A DNA stretch of 64,000 bases from Nesterenkonia sp. LB17 (GTDB taxonomy: Bacteria > Actinomycetota > Actinomycetes > Actinomycetales > Micrococcaceae). The notes under the pieces were generated by a model. The model made no database searches, was not told the DNA's origin, and saw only the letters and a list, made by a program, of their open reading frames with translations. A program made the position numbers and the translations under genes. The stretch covers positions 747,787 to 811,786 of the forward strand of contig NZ_JAJOYX010000002.1 of NCBI RefSeq assembly GCF_022565915.1. Direction: 5' to 3'. Of the stretch, positions 34,120 to 44,055 are shown piece after piece (position 1 is the stretch's first letter; the number at the start of each line of letters is the position of its first letter).

Positions 34120-35222
34120 TGCTCTACCTGGACGAGTCCGCCGCCGCCCCGGTCAGGCGCGAGGTGCTCGAGGCCATGTGGCCACACCTGACCGGGTATG
34201 CGAATCCCTCGAGCGTCCACGAGCCCGGGGCCGCGGCATCACGGGCGCTGGAGACGGCGCGCGCCGAGGTGGCCCGGCACCTGAACGCGCGGCCGGCGGA
34301 GATCATCTTCACCTCCGGCGGCACCGAGTCCGACAATGCCGCGGTGAAGGGCATCGCGCTCGCGGACCCGAGAGGTCGCCATGTGCTGATCTCCGCACTG
34401 GAACACCCTGCCGTGAGCGAGTCCGCGGCCTGGCTGGGCCGGCTGGACTACGAGGTGGAGACCGTGCCGGTGGATGCGGCGGGTGTGGTCACCCCTGAGG
34501 CGCTGGCAGCGAAGCTGCGCACCGACACCACGTTGGTCTCGATCCATTACGCGAACAACGAGGTCGGCACCGTTCAGGACGTCGCCGCACTGGCGGCGCT
34601 CTGCGCGGAACACCGCGTTCCATTCCACACCGACGCAGTCCAGGCCGCCGGGACTCTGCCGCTGGCTGTGCAGGAGCTCGGGGTCAGCGCGATGAGCCTT
34701 GCCGGGCACAAGCTCGGCACCCCCAAAGGCACCGGCGTGCTGTACCTGCGCCGTCGGACACCTTTCGAACCACTGATCCATGGCGGCGGACAGCAGCGAG
34801 ACCTGCGCTCGGGCACCGAGAATGTCGCCGGAGCGGTCGGGATGGCGACGGCGCTGGGGCTGGCTGCCGAGACTGACGTCCGGGAGCTCGCCCGGCGCCG
34901 CGATGACTTCATCGACGCCGTGCTGGCCCGGGTCCCCGGCGCGCAGCTGACCGGGCACCGCACCCGCCGGCTCGCCGGACACGCGTCCTTCGTGCTTCCG
35001 GGGCGCAGTGGGGAGTCGGTGCTGCTGGACCTGGAACGGCAGGGGATCTTCTGCTCCTCGGGCTCAGCCTGTGCGGCCGGCTCCAGCGAGCCAAGCCCCG
35101 CGCTGCGCGCCATGGGCTACTCGGATGAGGTGGCCCAGACCGCGGTGCGGTTCAGCTTCGGGGACTCCGTGACCCCGCAGGACCTGTCCCGCGCCGCCGC
35201 GGCGCTGCCCACCGGACCCTGA
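34119..35222 (+). CDS. Cysteine desulfurase of the NAD operon
   Basis: A 367-residue NifS/IscS-type PLP enzyme that releases sulfur from cysteine. The PLP lysine is in SLAGHKLGTPKGTGVL and the active cysteine in FCSSGSACAAGSSEPS. It overlaps nadC by the TGATG junction. In actinobacterial NAD operons a desulfurase at this place is thought to supply sulfur for the NadA iron-sulfur cluster, the function I infer here. Confidence 0.93.
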   Translation: MLYLDESAAAPVRREVLEAMWPHLTGYANPSSVHEPGAAASRALETARAEVARHLNARPAEIIFTSGGTESDNAAVKGIALADPRGRHVLISALEHPAVSESAAWLGRLDYEVETVPVDAAGVVTPEALAAKLRTDTTLVSIHYANNEVGTVQDVAALAALCAEHRVPFHTDAVQAAGTLPLAVQELGVSAMSLAGHKLGTPKGTGVLYLRRRTPFEPLIHGGGQQRDLRSGTENVAGAVGMATALGLAAETDVRELARRRDDFIDAVLARVPGAQLTGHRTRRLAGHASFVLPGRSGESVLLDLERQGIFCSSGSACAAGSSEPSPALRAMGYSDEVAQTAVRFSFGDSVTPQDLSRAAAALPTGP

Positions 35223-35372
35223 TCGTCAGGACATCGCTGGCGCCCGCCCTGGACCGGTGGCGCAGGCGTAAGGTGATCAAGGGTCCGCCTCCTGTCTGAG
35301 CGGGTGGGCCTGACCCGATGTTCTGAACACGGGCGTTTCTGATCACTGACACTCTGATCTCCAGGAGCCACC

Positions 35373-36410
35373 ATGTACGTTCCCGCTGAAGACCGCTACG
35401 ACAATGCGGAATACCGCCGCGTAGGCCGCTCCGGCCTGGTGCTGCCGCCGCTCTCCCTGGGGCTCTGGCACAACTTCGGCGACGACTTCGCCCTGCAGAA
35501 CCAGCGCGAGATCATCCACCTGGCCTTCGACCACGGCATCACCCACTTCGACCTGGCCAACAACTATGGGCCTCCCCCAGGGTCGGCGGAGATCAACTTC
35601 GGGCGGATCCTGCGCGAGGACTTCGCCGGGCTGCGCGATGAGCTGATCATCTCCACCAAGGCCGGGTGGACCATGTGGCCCGGCCCCTACGGCGGTCCCA
35701 CCGGCAGCCGCAAGCACCTGCTCTCCAGCCTGGACCAGTCGTTGAGCCGGATGGGCCTGGACCACGTGGACATCTTCTACTCCCACCGCCCCGATGCCGA
35801 CACCCCTTTGGAAGAGACCATGTCCGCGCTGGACACGGCGGTACGATCCGGCAAGGCGCTCTACGCCGGGATCTCCTCCTACTCCGCTCAAGACACGATC
35901 AAGGCCGCGGCGATCCTGAAGGATCTGGGCACCCCGCTGCTGATCCACCAGCCCTCCTACTCGATGCTCAACCGCTGGATCGAGACCGAGGGTCTGCTCG
36001 ATGCGGTCGAAGAGGTCGGTGCGGGGGTCATCGGCTTCAGCGCACTCGCGCAGGGCATGCTGACCGACAAGTACCTCGACGGGGTCCCCTCCGACTCGCG
36101 CGCGGCGACCAAGGGCTCGTTCCGCGACGACTTCCTCACCGAGGAGAACCTCGGGCACATCCGGGCGCTCAACGAGATCGCCTCCGCGCGGGGACAGAGC
36201 CTCGCGCAGATGGCGCTGGCCTGGGCGCTTCGCGATGACCGCGTGAGCTCCCTGGTGATCGGCGCCAGCCGGCCCGAACAGCTCAAGAGCAACCTGGCCG
36301 CGCTGGACCAGCGCTCCTTCACCAGGGAAGAACTGGACGCCGTCGATGAGCACGCCGTCGACGCCGGCATCGACATCTGGGGCTCGGCCCGCCGGAGCAC
36401 CCAGAACTGA
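35373..36410 (+). CDS. YghZ/MgrA-type aldo-keto reductase
   Basis: A 345-residue NADPH-dependent aldo-keto reductase. The catalytic tetrad is visible: Asp and Tyr in HFDLANNYGPPPGSAE, Lys in ISTKAGW, His in FYSHRPD. FALQNQREIIHLAFDHGI and ISSYSAQD are typical of the YghZ branch, which reduces L-glyceraldehyde-3-phosphate and methylglyoxal. It starts at ATG 35373 after CCAGGAG; a 150-base gap separates it from the NAD operon. Confidence 0.93.
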   Translation: MYVPAEDRYDNAEYRRVGRSGLVLPPLSLGLWHNFGDDFALQNQREIIHLAFDHGITHFDLANNYGPPPGSAEINFGRILREDFAGLRDELIISTKAGWTMWPGPYGGPTGSRKHLLSSLDQSLSRMGLDHVDIFYSHRPDADTPLEETMSALDTAVRSGKALYAGISSYSAQDTIKAAAILKDLGTPLLIHQPSYSMLNRWIETEGLLDAVEEVGAGVIGFSALAQGMLTDKYLDGVPSDSRAATKGSFRDDFLTEENLGHIRALNEIASARGQSLAQMALAWALRDDRVSSLVIGASRPEQLKSNLAALDQRSFTREELDAVDEHAVDAGIDIWGSARRSTQN

Positions 36411-36587
36411 TCCTGGTGCGGCGCGAGGGGTGTGCTCGGCGGGTGGTGCGGCGGATGCTTCCGCGCTCCACCCGCCGCACCACCCGATGAACCCGCTCCC
36501 TCGCCCGCCGCTTCACCCGATGCGACCATGAGCCAGATCATGCGGTAGACTTTCCTGGTGCTTCCGGCGAGTTTGTTGGAAGAATTT

Positions 36588-36664
36588 CGGGCTATAGCGC
36601 AGCTTGGTAGCGCGTCCGTCTGGGGGACGGAAGGTCGTGGGTTCAAATCCCGCTAGCCCGACCA
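36588..36664 (+). tRNA. tRNA-Pro (anticodon GGG)
   Basis: A 77-base tRNA with encoded CCA. Acceptor CGGGCTA/TAGCCCG, D-arm GCGC...GCGC, anticodon stem TCCGT/ACGGA with loop CTGGGGG, and T-arm GTGGG/CCCGC with GTTCAAATC. The anticodon GGG reads CCC and CCU proline codons. Confidence 0.95.
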
Positions 36665-36669
36665 GAGAA

Positions 36670-36714
36670 AGAGAAAGCCTCAAACCATTGAATTGGTTTG
36701 AGGCTTTCTCTTTT
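36670..36714 (+). terminator. Terminator after tRNA-Pro
   Basis: A perfect stem of 17 bp (GAGAAAGCCTCAAACCA with TGGTTTGAGGCTTTCTC) closes a 6-base loop and is followed by TTTT, starting six bases after the tRNA 3' end. Confidence 0.9.
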
Positions 36715-36897
36715 GTTCGCCCTACCAGAGTTTCGGCGGTGGACACGATCCGTGGACCCCGGCGGGCGTCCAGTTCGACGGATATTGCCCTGCTTTGATC
36801 GTCGCTCCTATTCTGAGTCCCTTCAGCGGTTCGCGTGCCGAGCGCAGACAGAAGAGACCCCCGGCACTTCCCCATTCGCACCCACAAGGGAGCAGGC

Positions 36898-37902
36898 ATG
36901 TCGCCGAGCCAGATTGCAATCAGCGCGGACGGTGTGGAACGGCGTTTCGGTGACCTTATAGCCGTCGACGGCGTCAGCCTTGAGGTTGAGGCTGGGGAGA
37001 TCTACGGATTCCTCGGACCGAACGGGGCTGGGAAGTCCACGCTGACCCGCATCCTCTGCACCCTGCTCACGCCCTCCGCGGGTCACGCCACCGTGGCCGG
37101 ATACGACGTCGAATCACAGCCCGGCGAGGTCCGGCTCCGCGCCGGGGTGGCCCTGCAGGAGGCCGCTCTGGATGACAAACAGACCGGAGCCGAGATGCTC
37201 GCCCTCCAGGGCAGGTTCTACGGACTCTCGGGGAAGGCCACCAAGGCCCGGGTGGCTCAGCTGACCACACTCGTGGACATCGGGTCCGCGCTGGATCGGC
37301 GCATCGGGACCTATTCCGGCGGGATGAAGCGTCGCCTGGATCTCGCGCTGGCTCTGGTCCATGACCCTGAGGTTCTCTTCCTGGACGAGCCCACCACCGG
37401 ACTGGACCCCGTAAGCCGGGCAAAGGTCTGGCAGGAGGTCCGGAGGCTCAACCGGGAGCTGGGGATGACGGTCTTCCTCACCACGCAGTACCTCGAGGAG
37501 GCCGACGAGCTGGCAGACCGGGTGGGCATCATCAGCAAGGGCCGGCTGGTTGCCGAAGGAACTCCGGCCCAGCTCAAACGGAGCATCGGCACCGACGTCG
37601 TGATCGTCACGGTCACCGGGGATGCGCGGATCGCCGGGCAGGCCCTGAAGTCGCTGGACGTGGTGGAACGCATCGAGGCCAACGGGCCGACACTGACTCT
37701 GAGCGTCTCCGACGGCCCCTCAGCGATCAGCCCGATCGCCGTCGCCCTCGCCCAGGTACCCGACACGGAGGTCATCGAGCTGTCCCTGCGTCGACCATCC
37801 CTCGATGATGTCTTCCTCTCCGTGACTGGGGAACACATCACCGATTCCAGTGCGTTCATGGCCAGCGCCTCCGCGCCGCAGAATCCCCAGGAGCCCCAGT
37901 GA
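36898..37902 (+). CDS. ABC transporter ATP-binding protein (DrrA-like)
   Basis: A 334-residue ABC ATPase: Walker A LGPNGAGKST, signature YSGGMKRRLDLALAL, Walker B VLFLDEPTTGLDP, and a C-terminal extension of about 100 residues as in DrrA exporters. The ATG at 36898 has AAGGGAG upstream. It overlaps the permease gene by GTGA, so the two form one exporter. Substrate is unknown; drug or lipid export is typical. Confidence 0.93.
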   Translation: MSPSQIAISADGVERRFGDLIAVDGVSLEVEAGEIYGFLGPNGAGKSTLTRILCTLLTPSAGHATVAGYDVESQPGEVRLRAGVALQEAALDDKQTGAEMLALQGRFYGLSGKATKARVAQLTTLVDIGSALDRRIGTYSGGMKRRLDLALALVHDPEVLFLDEPTTGLDPVSRAKVWQEVRRLNRELGMTVFLTTQYLEEADELADRVGIISKGRLVAEGTPAQLKRSIGTDVVIVTVTGDARIAGQALKSLDVVERIEANGPTLTLSVSDGPSAISPIAVALAQVPDTEVIELSLRRPSLDDVFLSVTGEHITDSSAFMASASAPQNPQEPQ

Positions 37903-38714
37903 ACTCGTCCACCACCACGACCGAGCGCCCCGCCACCAGGATCCGACCAAAGAGCGCGGGGTTCCTGCGAGACCTCGGCTCCGTCGCCTACAGGGCTCTG
38001 CGCGCAATTCCCCGAGACCCCGCTGCCGTCATCCCGGCCCTGATCATCCCGCTGTTCTTCTTCGTTGTGAACATCGGAGCACTGGAATCGGTGGCAGAAG
38101 GAATCGGCGTGGCCGACTTCCGGGCGTTCCAACTTCCGGTGGCGATCGTCTTCGCCGTCACGGGCGTCTCGCGGGCGAGCGACCTGGTGACCGATATCAG
38201 CAGCGGCTACTTCGACCGGCTGCTGCTCACGCCGATGAGTCGCTCGGCCCTGCTGCTGGGACTGATGGTCGCGGATCTGGTGCTGGTGATGGCGCTGTGC
38301 GTGCCGGTGTTGATCCTGGGATTCTTCGTCGGCGTCGAGTTCGCCACGGGAATCTCCGGCGTCGTCGCCTTCGTCATCATCGGGGGGCTCTGGGGCCTTG
38401 CGTTCACGGGCTTCCCCTATGCCATCGCGCTGCGCACGGGAAGCCCGGCCGCGGTGAACTCCTCCTTCCTGCTGTTCTTCCCCTTCGCCTTCCTCACCAC
38501 GTCCTTTCTTCCGCAGGAGGCGCTGACCGGGTGGCTCGCAGCGATCGCTGACTACAACCCGATCACCTATCTGCTCGCCGCACTGAGGTCCCTGCTCTCC
38601 GAAGGCTGGGTCTGGGCAGACCTCTGGCCTGGCCTGTTGGCGATCGGCATCGTGGGGGCGGTGAGCTTCACGCTGGCCTTCGGCGCGCTGCGCGGCCGCG
38701 TCTCCCGCGGCTGA
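37899..38714 (+). CDS. ABC-2 type permease (DrrB-like)
   Basis: A 271-residue membrane protein with six predicted helices. PAAVIPALIIPLFFFVVNIGAL and SSFLLFFPFAFLTTSFLPQEAL followed by AAIADYNPITYLLAALRSLL are family hallmarks. It starts at a GTG overlapping the ATPase stop and forms the channel of the exporter. Confidence 0.93.
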   Translation: MNSSTTTTERPATRIRPKSAGFLRDLGSVAYRALRAIPRDPAAVIPALIIPLFFFVVNIGALESVAEGIGVADFRAFQLPVAIVFAVTGVSRASDLVTDISSGYFDRLLLTPMSRSALLLGLMVADLVLVMALCVPVLILGFFVGVEFATGISGVVAFVIIGGLWGLAFTGFPYAIALRTGSPAAVNSSFLLFFPFAFLTTSFLPQEALTGWLAAIADYNPITYLLAALRSLLSEGWVWADLWPGLLAIGIVGAVSFTLAFGALRGRVSRG

Positions 38715-38761
38715 ACAACACTCCCCTTCCCCAGTGAGGCACTCGGGTTAAGCTGGCCAGC

Positions 38762-39307
38762 ATGACCGTGCCTTCCCGCGACGCCGCCGCGACCCAGAGT
38801 GCCACCGCGATCCCCAGCACCAGCGACACCTCCCACCGCGTCAACCCACGCCTGCGGACCCTGGTGCCGCTGCGCTGGGGCGATATGGACGCCTACGGCC
38901 ACATCAACAACGTGGAGGTGCTGCGGCTGCTCGAAGAGGCGCGCATCCGCGCCTTCGGGTCGCCGGCCCATACGGGCAGCCCCGTCGGGGAGCCGCTGGC
39001 CCCGCTGTTCAACGAGCTTCCTCAGGATGCGCAGGCGCTCGTCGTCGAACACCGGGTGCGGTACCTGGCGAGTCTGGAGTACCGGGATGTCCCCGCCCAG
39101 ATCGACGTCTGGGTGACCCAGCTCAAGGGCGCGGGGCTCACCCTGGCCTATGAGGTCCGCGACGGCGTGGACGGCACGCGATGCGTGATCGCCGAGACCC
39201 AGCTGGCCTTCTTCGACACGGGCTCCAACACGCTGCTGCGACTGACTCCGCAGCAGCGTGCAAAGGCCGCGGCGCACCAGGATGAATCCCCTTTCCGCAC
39301 ACCCTGA
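38762..39307 (+). CDS. Acyl-CoA thioesterase (4HBT hotdog fold)
   Basis: A 181-residue hotdog-fold protein. RWGDMDAYGHINNVEVLRLLEEARI contains the 4HBT-type active-site Asp, and ALVVEHRVRYLASLEYRDVPAQIDVWV follows. It has about 35 residues of N-terminal extension. TAAGCT (38749-38754) precedes the ATG by seven bases, so the message is probably leaderless. The acyl-CoA substrate is unknown. Confidence 0.85.
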   Translation: MTVPSRDAAATQSATAIPSTSDTSHRVNPRLRTLVPLRWGDMDAYGHINNVEVLRLLEEARIRAFGSPAHTGSPVGEPLAPLFNELPQDAQALVVEHRVRYLASLEYRDVPAQIDVWVTQLKGAGLTLAYEVRDGVDGTRCVIAETQLAFFDTGSNTLLRLTPQQRAKAAAHQDESPFRTP

Positions 39308-39406
39308 CCCGGCATCCCGCACCGTCTGCATGGACGTCATGATGGGGCTGGTTTGCCGAATCGCGACCTGCGCGAACCATTGAACTCCCAGATCAGCTGA
39401 TGATGC

Positions 39407-40579
39407 GTGGACACGATCAAACCCATGCTTCCTCGCGAGAACCTTCCCCATCGCGGACCGGGAGGCAGACCCGCTCGGCACGGCTTCGCGTACCGCGCCC
39501 TCGGGCTTGCCACTGCCGCACTCCTGATGACCGCCTGCAGCCCCGCCGTCTTCCACCCTGTCTCCACCCAGGACGCCGGGTCCAGTGCCGCGCCCAGCTC
39601 CGCGCACGAGCAGCATAAGCAGGAGCTCGTCGCGGAGGAGGAGCGGCTCGCGAGTGGACAGGCCGAGGCGGAGGCCCAGCGGCAGCGCCTGGAGGATGAG
39701 ACCGACGAAGAGGAATCAGCCGACGCCGAGGATCCGGTGGAGGATGAAGACCAGGCAGAAGCCGAAGCCCCTGACGAGGAGGATCTCCGGGCGGTGCCCG
39801 CTCCGGACGAATCGACTCCAGAAGACCCAGACTCAGAAGACTCAGATGCAGCCCCGGAAGACCCCGAGCAGTCCCAGCCTGCGACACCGGCGGACACCCC
39901 CAGCTTCACCGGTGATCTCGACAGCTATCTGGACGAGCTCGTCGCCTTCCACCCCGGGGACATCTCGATCAGCGTCGCCGAGCTGGGCGGCCAGGGGCGG
40001 ACCGGATCGTCCGCAGGTGCGGAGTCCCGGGTCAGCGCCAGCACCTATAAGGTCTACGTCGCCTACGGGATCCTCAGCCGGGTCGAGTCCGGTGAGATGG
40101 ACTGGGATGACCCGATCGAGGGCGGACGCGATCGCGCCACCTGCTTCGCCGACATGATCTCGGTCAGCGACAACCCCTGTGCCGACGCTTTCCGCGGGGA
40201 GCTCGGCTGGGAAGGCCTGCGTGACATCGCCGCCGATACCGGAGGCCCGGCCACGGACTTCATCCCGGCCTACGCACGCAGCTCGGCCAATGACCTCACC
40301 GCATTCATGACCCGGTTGGAGTCCGGCTCGCTGGACATCAGCGCTGAGGGCCGTTCGCGTCTGCTGGACGCGCTGGAGTCCAACATCTTCCGCGACGGCA
40401 TCGACGCGGGCAGCGCCGGGTCGGTGCTGAACAAGGTGGGCTTCATCGACGGCTACCTCAACGACACCGGCATCGTGCGGCACCCGGAGGGCACCTACGT
40501 GCTGAGTATCATGTCCGATGGGTCGGACTGGGACTCGATCAGCACCCTCACCAGAGACGTCGAGGCCGCCCTGTACTGA
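39407..40579 (+). CDS. Lipoprotein with beta-lactamase-like serine hydrolase domain
   Basis: A 390-residue exported protein: signal segment RALGLATAALLMTACSP with a lipobox (LMTAC), an acidic Glu/Asp/Pro-rich linker of about 110 residues, and a C-terminal domain of the class-A beta-lactamase/PBP fold. The SxxK motif is in SASTYKVYVAYGIL (about residue 211), SDN-like VSDNPCADAF follows, and NKVGFIDGY stands where KTG would be, so the third motif is changed. It may be a peptidoglycan or peptide hydrolase rather than a resistance enzyme. The start could be the GTG at 39407 or the ATG at 39425; neither has a Shine-Dalgarno sequence. Confidence 0.8.
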   Translation: MDTIKPMLPRENLPHRGPGGRPARHGFAYRALGLATAALLMTACSPAVFHPVSTQDAGSSAAPSSAHEQHKQELVAEEERLASGQAEAEAQRQRLEDETDEEESADAEDPVEDEDQAEAEAPDEEDLRAVPAPDESTPEDPDSEDSDAAPEDPEQSQPATPADTPSFTGDLDSYLDELVAFHPGDISISVAELGGQGRTGSSAGAESRVSASTYKVYVAYGILSRVESGEMDWDDPIEGGRDRATCFADMISVSDNPCADAFRGELGWEGLRDIAADTGGPATDFIPAYARSSANDLTAFMTRLESGSLDISAEGRSRLLDALESNIFRDGIDAGSAGSVLNKVGFIDGYLNDTGIVRHPEGTYVLSIMSDGSDWDSISTLTRDVEAALY

Positions 40580-40617
40580 GAGTTGCAGTATTGGGCGACC
40601 TCGAGGTGTGGCCAGCC

Positions 40618-40640
40618 GGTCCGGCCTGCTGGGCCGGACC
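40618..40640. terminator. Bidirectional hairpin between convergent genes
   Basis: GGTCCGGCC and GGCCGGACC form a 9-bp stem with loop TGCTG, midway between the ends of the lipoprotein gene and der. No U-tract is seen on either strand. Confidence 0.6.
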
Positions 40641-40647
40641 AGGATGT

Positions 40648-42189
40648 CTACTTGCGCTTGCGCTTCTCGCGCACGCGCATCGAGACCTCGATCGGCGAGC
40701 CGGTGAAGTCGAAGGTCTCACGCAGCCGGCGGGTGATGTAGCGCCGGTAGCCCGGATCCAGGAACCCGGTGGTGAAGAGCACGAAGCGCGGGGGCTTGGT
40801 GGAGGGCTGGGTGGCGAAGAGGATCCTGGGCTGCTTGCCGCCGCGGACCGGGTGCGGGTGGGCCGCGACCAGTTCCCCGAGGAAGGCGTTGAGCCGTCCG
40901 GTGGAGATGCGCCGTCCCCAGCTGGTCAGCGCGGTGTCCAGGGCCGGTGCGAGCTTGGCCTTGTGCCAGCCGGTCAGTGCGGAGACGTTGACCCGCGGGG
41001 CCCAGGCGATGTGCGCCAGGTCCCGGGTGACTTCGCGCTCGAGGTAGTAGCGGCGCTCCTCATCCATCAGGTCCCATTTGTTGTAGGCCACCACCAGGGC
41101 GCGGCCGGAGTCCACGGCCATCTGGATGATGCGCACATCCTGCTCCGAGACGGGCTCCTCCACCGAGAGCAGCACGACAGCGACCTCGGCCTTGTCCAGG
41201 GCGCGCTGGGTGCGCAGCATCGCATAATACTCAGACCCCGACGCCATGTGCTGACGACGCCGGATCCCGGCGGTGTCCACGAAGCGCCAGGTCTGTCCGC
41301 CGAGTTCGATGAACTCATCGACCGGGTCCATCGTGGTGCCGGCCACGGCGTCCACGACCACGCGCTCGGAGCCTGCCAGCTTGTTCAGCAGCGAGGACTT
41401 GCCCACATTCGGGCGTCCCACCAGGGCCACCCGGCGCGGACCGCCGGTGGGGATCATTCCGCCGTGCTCGGCGAACTCGGGCAGCGCCTTCACGGCGGCG
41501 TCGAGCAGGTCGCCGGTGCCGGTGCCGTGCAGCGCCGAGACCGGGTAGGGCTCGCCGAGTCCGAGGTTCCACAGGCCGTAGACCTCGCTCATGTGCGAGG
41601 GGGCGTCGACCTTGTTGGCGACCAGCAGCACCGGCTTCTTCTTGCGCCGCAGCATCCGCACCACGGCCTCGTCCACGGCGGTGGCGCCGACGAGTCCGTC
41701 GACGACGAAGATCACGGCGTCGGCCTCGTCCACGGCCATCTCGGCCTGTTCCGCCACCCGCTTGTGCATCCCGCGGGCGTCCTGCTCCCAGCCTCCGGTG
41801 TCCACCAGGGTGAAGTCTTTGCCGTTCCACTCCGCGTCATAGGACACGCGGTCGCGGGTCACGCCGGGCACGTCTTCGACCACGGCCTCTTTGGAGCGGG
41901 TGATCCGGTTGACCAGCGTGGACTTGCCCACGTTGGGGCGCCCGATCACAGCCAGCGCCGGTGGGGCGGCGACGTAGGGCTCGTAGTCCTCGTCGTCCTC
42001 GTCATAGTCGAGGACGGCGGCGTCCTCCTCGGCCAGCTCGTAGTCGGAGAGTCCCGCGCGCAGCGCGGCGGCGCGCGCGGCGGCCTCCTCCTCGGTGATG
42101 GCGGCCAGCCGTTCGGCCAGTCGATCGTCCTCCACGGCCGGAATGTATTCCGGGGAGTCGGAGGGAAAGGTGTCAGCGTTATTCGCCAC
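40648..42189 (-). CDS. der: Ribosome-associated GTPase Der (EngA)
   Basis: A 513-residue double GTPase needed for 50S subunit assembly. Two G domains are evident: the first with [14 protein letters not shown] and DTGGWEQDA, the second with [22 protein letters not shown] and NKWDLMD. A KH-like C-terminal domain ends in RVREKRKRK. An acidic N-terminal extension of about 75 residues precedes the first G domain, as usual for actinobacteria. Its ATG overlaps cmk by 11 bases. Confidence 0.97.
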   Translation of the reverse strand: MANNADTFPSDSPEYIPAVEDDRLAERLAAITEEEAAARAAALRAGLSDYELAEEDAAVLDYDEDDEDYEPYVAAPPALAVIGRPNVGKSTLVNRITRSKEAVVEDVPGVTRDRVSYDAEWNGKDFTLVDTGGWEQDARGMHKRVAEQAEMAVDEADAVIFVVDGLVGATAVDEAVVRMLRRKKKPVLLVANKVDAPSHMSEVYGLWNLGLGEPYPVSALHGTGTGDLLDAAVKALPEFAEHGGMIPTGGPRRVALVGRPNVGKSSLLNKLAGSERVVVDAVAGTTMDPVDEFIELGGQTWRFVDTAGIRRRQHMASGSEYYAMLRTQRALDKAEVAVVLLSVEEPVSEQDVRIIQMAVDSGRALVVAYNKWDLMDEERRYYLEREVTRDLAHIAWAPRVNVSALTGWHKAKLAPALDTALTSWGRRISTGRLNAFLGELVAAHPHPVRGGKQPRILFATQPSTKPPRFVLFTTGFLDPGYRRYITRRLRETFDFTGSPIEVSMRVREKRKRK

Positions 42190-42892
42190 GGGATGCTCCT
42201 GCAGATGGGATCGAGAGTGGTTCGGCGGAGACCTGTTCCACGCGCTGGATCAGCGCGTCGATGGTCTCCTGAAAGGTCAGGTCCGAGGAGTCCAGCACGG
42301 CGACGCCGTCGGCTGCCTCGGTGAAGTTCGACGCGGTGGAGTCGCGGGCGTCGCGGTCGATCACCTGGCGGCGCAGCGACTCGGCGGTCTCGGTGCCTCC
42401 CAGCTGCAGGCCGCGGCGACGCAGCCTGGCCTCGGCGGAGGCGGTGAGCAGCACGCGCACCTGCGCGTCGGGAGCCACCACGGTGGTGATGTCGCGGCCC
42501 TCGGCCACGATGAAGCCGGCGTTGTCGATGATCCTGCGCTGGGCGGCGATCAGCAGCGCGCGGGCCGCTCGGTTGGTCGCGATCTCGGAGACCCGCTCGG
42601 AGATCCGGGTCTCTCGGATCGCCGCGGTGACGTCGCTCTGCCCCACGGCGATGATCTGGTGCGCGGGGTCGGTGGAGATCGTCAGCGGCACCTCCTCCAC
42701 GGCCAGGGCGACGGCCTGCTCATCGGCGAGGTCCACTCCCTGAGCCAGGCAGTACCAGGTGGCGGCGCGGTACATCGCCCCGGTGTCCAGATACGCGGCG
42801 CCGAGCTGGCTGGCGACGGCGCGGCAGACGCTGGACTTTCCGGACCCTGAGGGTCCGTCCACCGCAATGATCAGGCGCTGTCCTTGACTCAC
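42179..42892 (-). CDS. cmk: Cytidylate kinase
   Basis: A 237-residue kinase phosphorylating CMP and dCMP. The P-loop is [17 protein letters not shown] and [27 protein letters not shown] follows. I use the GTG at 42892, which overlaps the tyrA stop by GTGA; an in-frame ATG at 42910 lies inside tyrA. It overlaps der at its 3' end. Confidence 0.95.
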   Translation of the reverse strand: MSQGQRLIIAVDGPSGSGKSSVCRAVASQLGAAYLDTGAMYRAATWYCLAQGVDLADEQAVALAVEEVPLTISTDPAHQIIAVGQSDVTAAIRETRISERVSEIATNRAARALLIAAQRRIIDNAGFIVAEGRDITTVVAPDAQVRVLLTASAEARLRRRGLQLGGTETAESLRRQVIDRDARDSTASNFTEAADGVAVLDSSDLTFQETIDALIQRVEQVSAEPLSIPSAGASRGE

Positions 42893-44055
42893 GAGAGCAC
42901 TACCTTCCATCCAAATTCAGTCATGGCTTCGGCGAGCTCGTCACGCCGTCCGGGAAGCACGGAGAGCTCCACCATGCCGACCTGGTGGCCGGCGGAGTGC
43001 TCCATGCGCAGGTCTTCGACGTTGACCCCGACCGTGGCCACGTCGTTGAGCACCGCGGCGATCTGTCCCGGCTTGTCGTCGACGATCACGGTGAGCACCG
43101 CGAAGGACTGCGGCGGGGCGCCGTGCTTGCCGGGCACCCGGGTGACCCCGGAGTTGCCCTCGGCGATGAGCTGGGCGATGTCGGCCTGCCCGCCCGGGGC
43201 CCGCGGCTCCTCCAGGGTGCTGATCAGCCGTTCCATGTCCTGGCGCAGCCCGTAGAGGATCTCCACCACCGGCCGGGCGTTGGAGGAGAGGATCTGCACC
43301 CACAGTCCAGGGTCGGAGGCGGCGATCCGGGTCACGTCGCGCAGCCCGTTGCCGGCCAGCGCCAGGGCCGAGACCGGCGCGTCCTGCAGCCGGGAGGCCA
43401 CCAGCGAGGCGGCGATCTGGGGCAGGTGCGAGATCAGCGCCACGGATTCGTCGTGGCGCACGGGGTTCATGTGGTGCACGGTGGCGCCGAGTCGACGTCC
43501 CACCTCCCCGGCCCATTCCACGGCCTCACGTGCCGAGAGCTGGTCTCCGGTGTTCGGGTCCACCGCGGGGCAGATGACCCAGGGCATGGAGGTGAAGAGC
43601 TCGCCGCGGGCGGCCACGGGGCCGGACTTCTCCCGGCCCGCCATCGGGTGTGTGCCCACATAGCGGGTCAGGTCGGCCCGGGTGAGCGCGGCGTCGTCGT
43701 CCTCGGTGAGGTTCAGCAGGCCGTCAAGGATCTCGGCCTTGGTGGAGGCGATGTCGAGCACGACGGCGTCGGGATACCGCACCAGCGCGGCCGCCACCTC
43801 CACGGTGGTGGCCTCCGGGGGTGCCGCGACGATGACGATCTCCGGGGTGGTCTCCGCGGGGGCCTTCTCAAGGATGGTGCCTGCGCCGATGTCGGCGGCG
43901 ATGGCCTGGGCGGTGGCGGAGGGGTCGGAGAGCAGCACCTGGTGGCCGTCGGCGCGCAGCCCTAGCCCGATGCTGGCGCCGAGCAGTCCGGTGCCTCGGA
44001 TGAGCACGGTGGGGGTCTGGCGCACGCTGGTCGGGGTGGCGGTCAAGAGGTTCAT
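42889..44055 (-). CDS. tyrA: Prephenate dehydrogenase with ACT domain
   Basis: A 388-residue enzyme of tyrosine synthesis, oxidising prephenate with NAD. The Rossmann loop RGTGLLGASIGLGLRADGH, the substrate segment GTHPMAGREKSGP with catalytic His, and ALISHLPQ are present; the C terminus SFAVLTVIVDDKPGQIAAVLNDVA is an ACT domain that probably senses an aromatic amino acid. The start ATG overlaps rluB's stop by ATGA. Confidence 0.94.
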   Translation of the reverse strand: MNLLTATPTSVRQTPTVLIRGTGLLGASIGLGLRADGHQVLLSDPSATAQAIAADIGAGTILEKAPAETTPEIVIVAAPPEATTVEVAAALVRYPDAVVLDIASTKAEILDGLLNLTEDDDAALTRADLTRYVGTHPMAGREKSGPVAARGELFTSMPWVICPAVDPNTGDQLSAREAVEWAGEVGRRLGATVHHMNPVRHDESVALISHLPQIAASLVASRLQDAPVSALALAGNGLRDVTRIAASDPGLWVQILSSNARPVVEILYGLRQDMERLISTLEEPRAPGGQADIAQLIAEGNSGVTRVPGKHGAPPQSFAVLTVIVDDKPGQIAAVLNDVATVGVNVEDLRMEHSAGHQVGMVELSVLPGRRDELAEAMTEFGWKVVLS

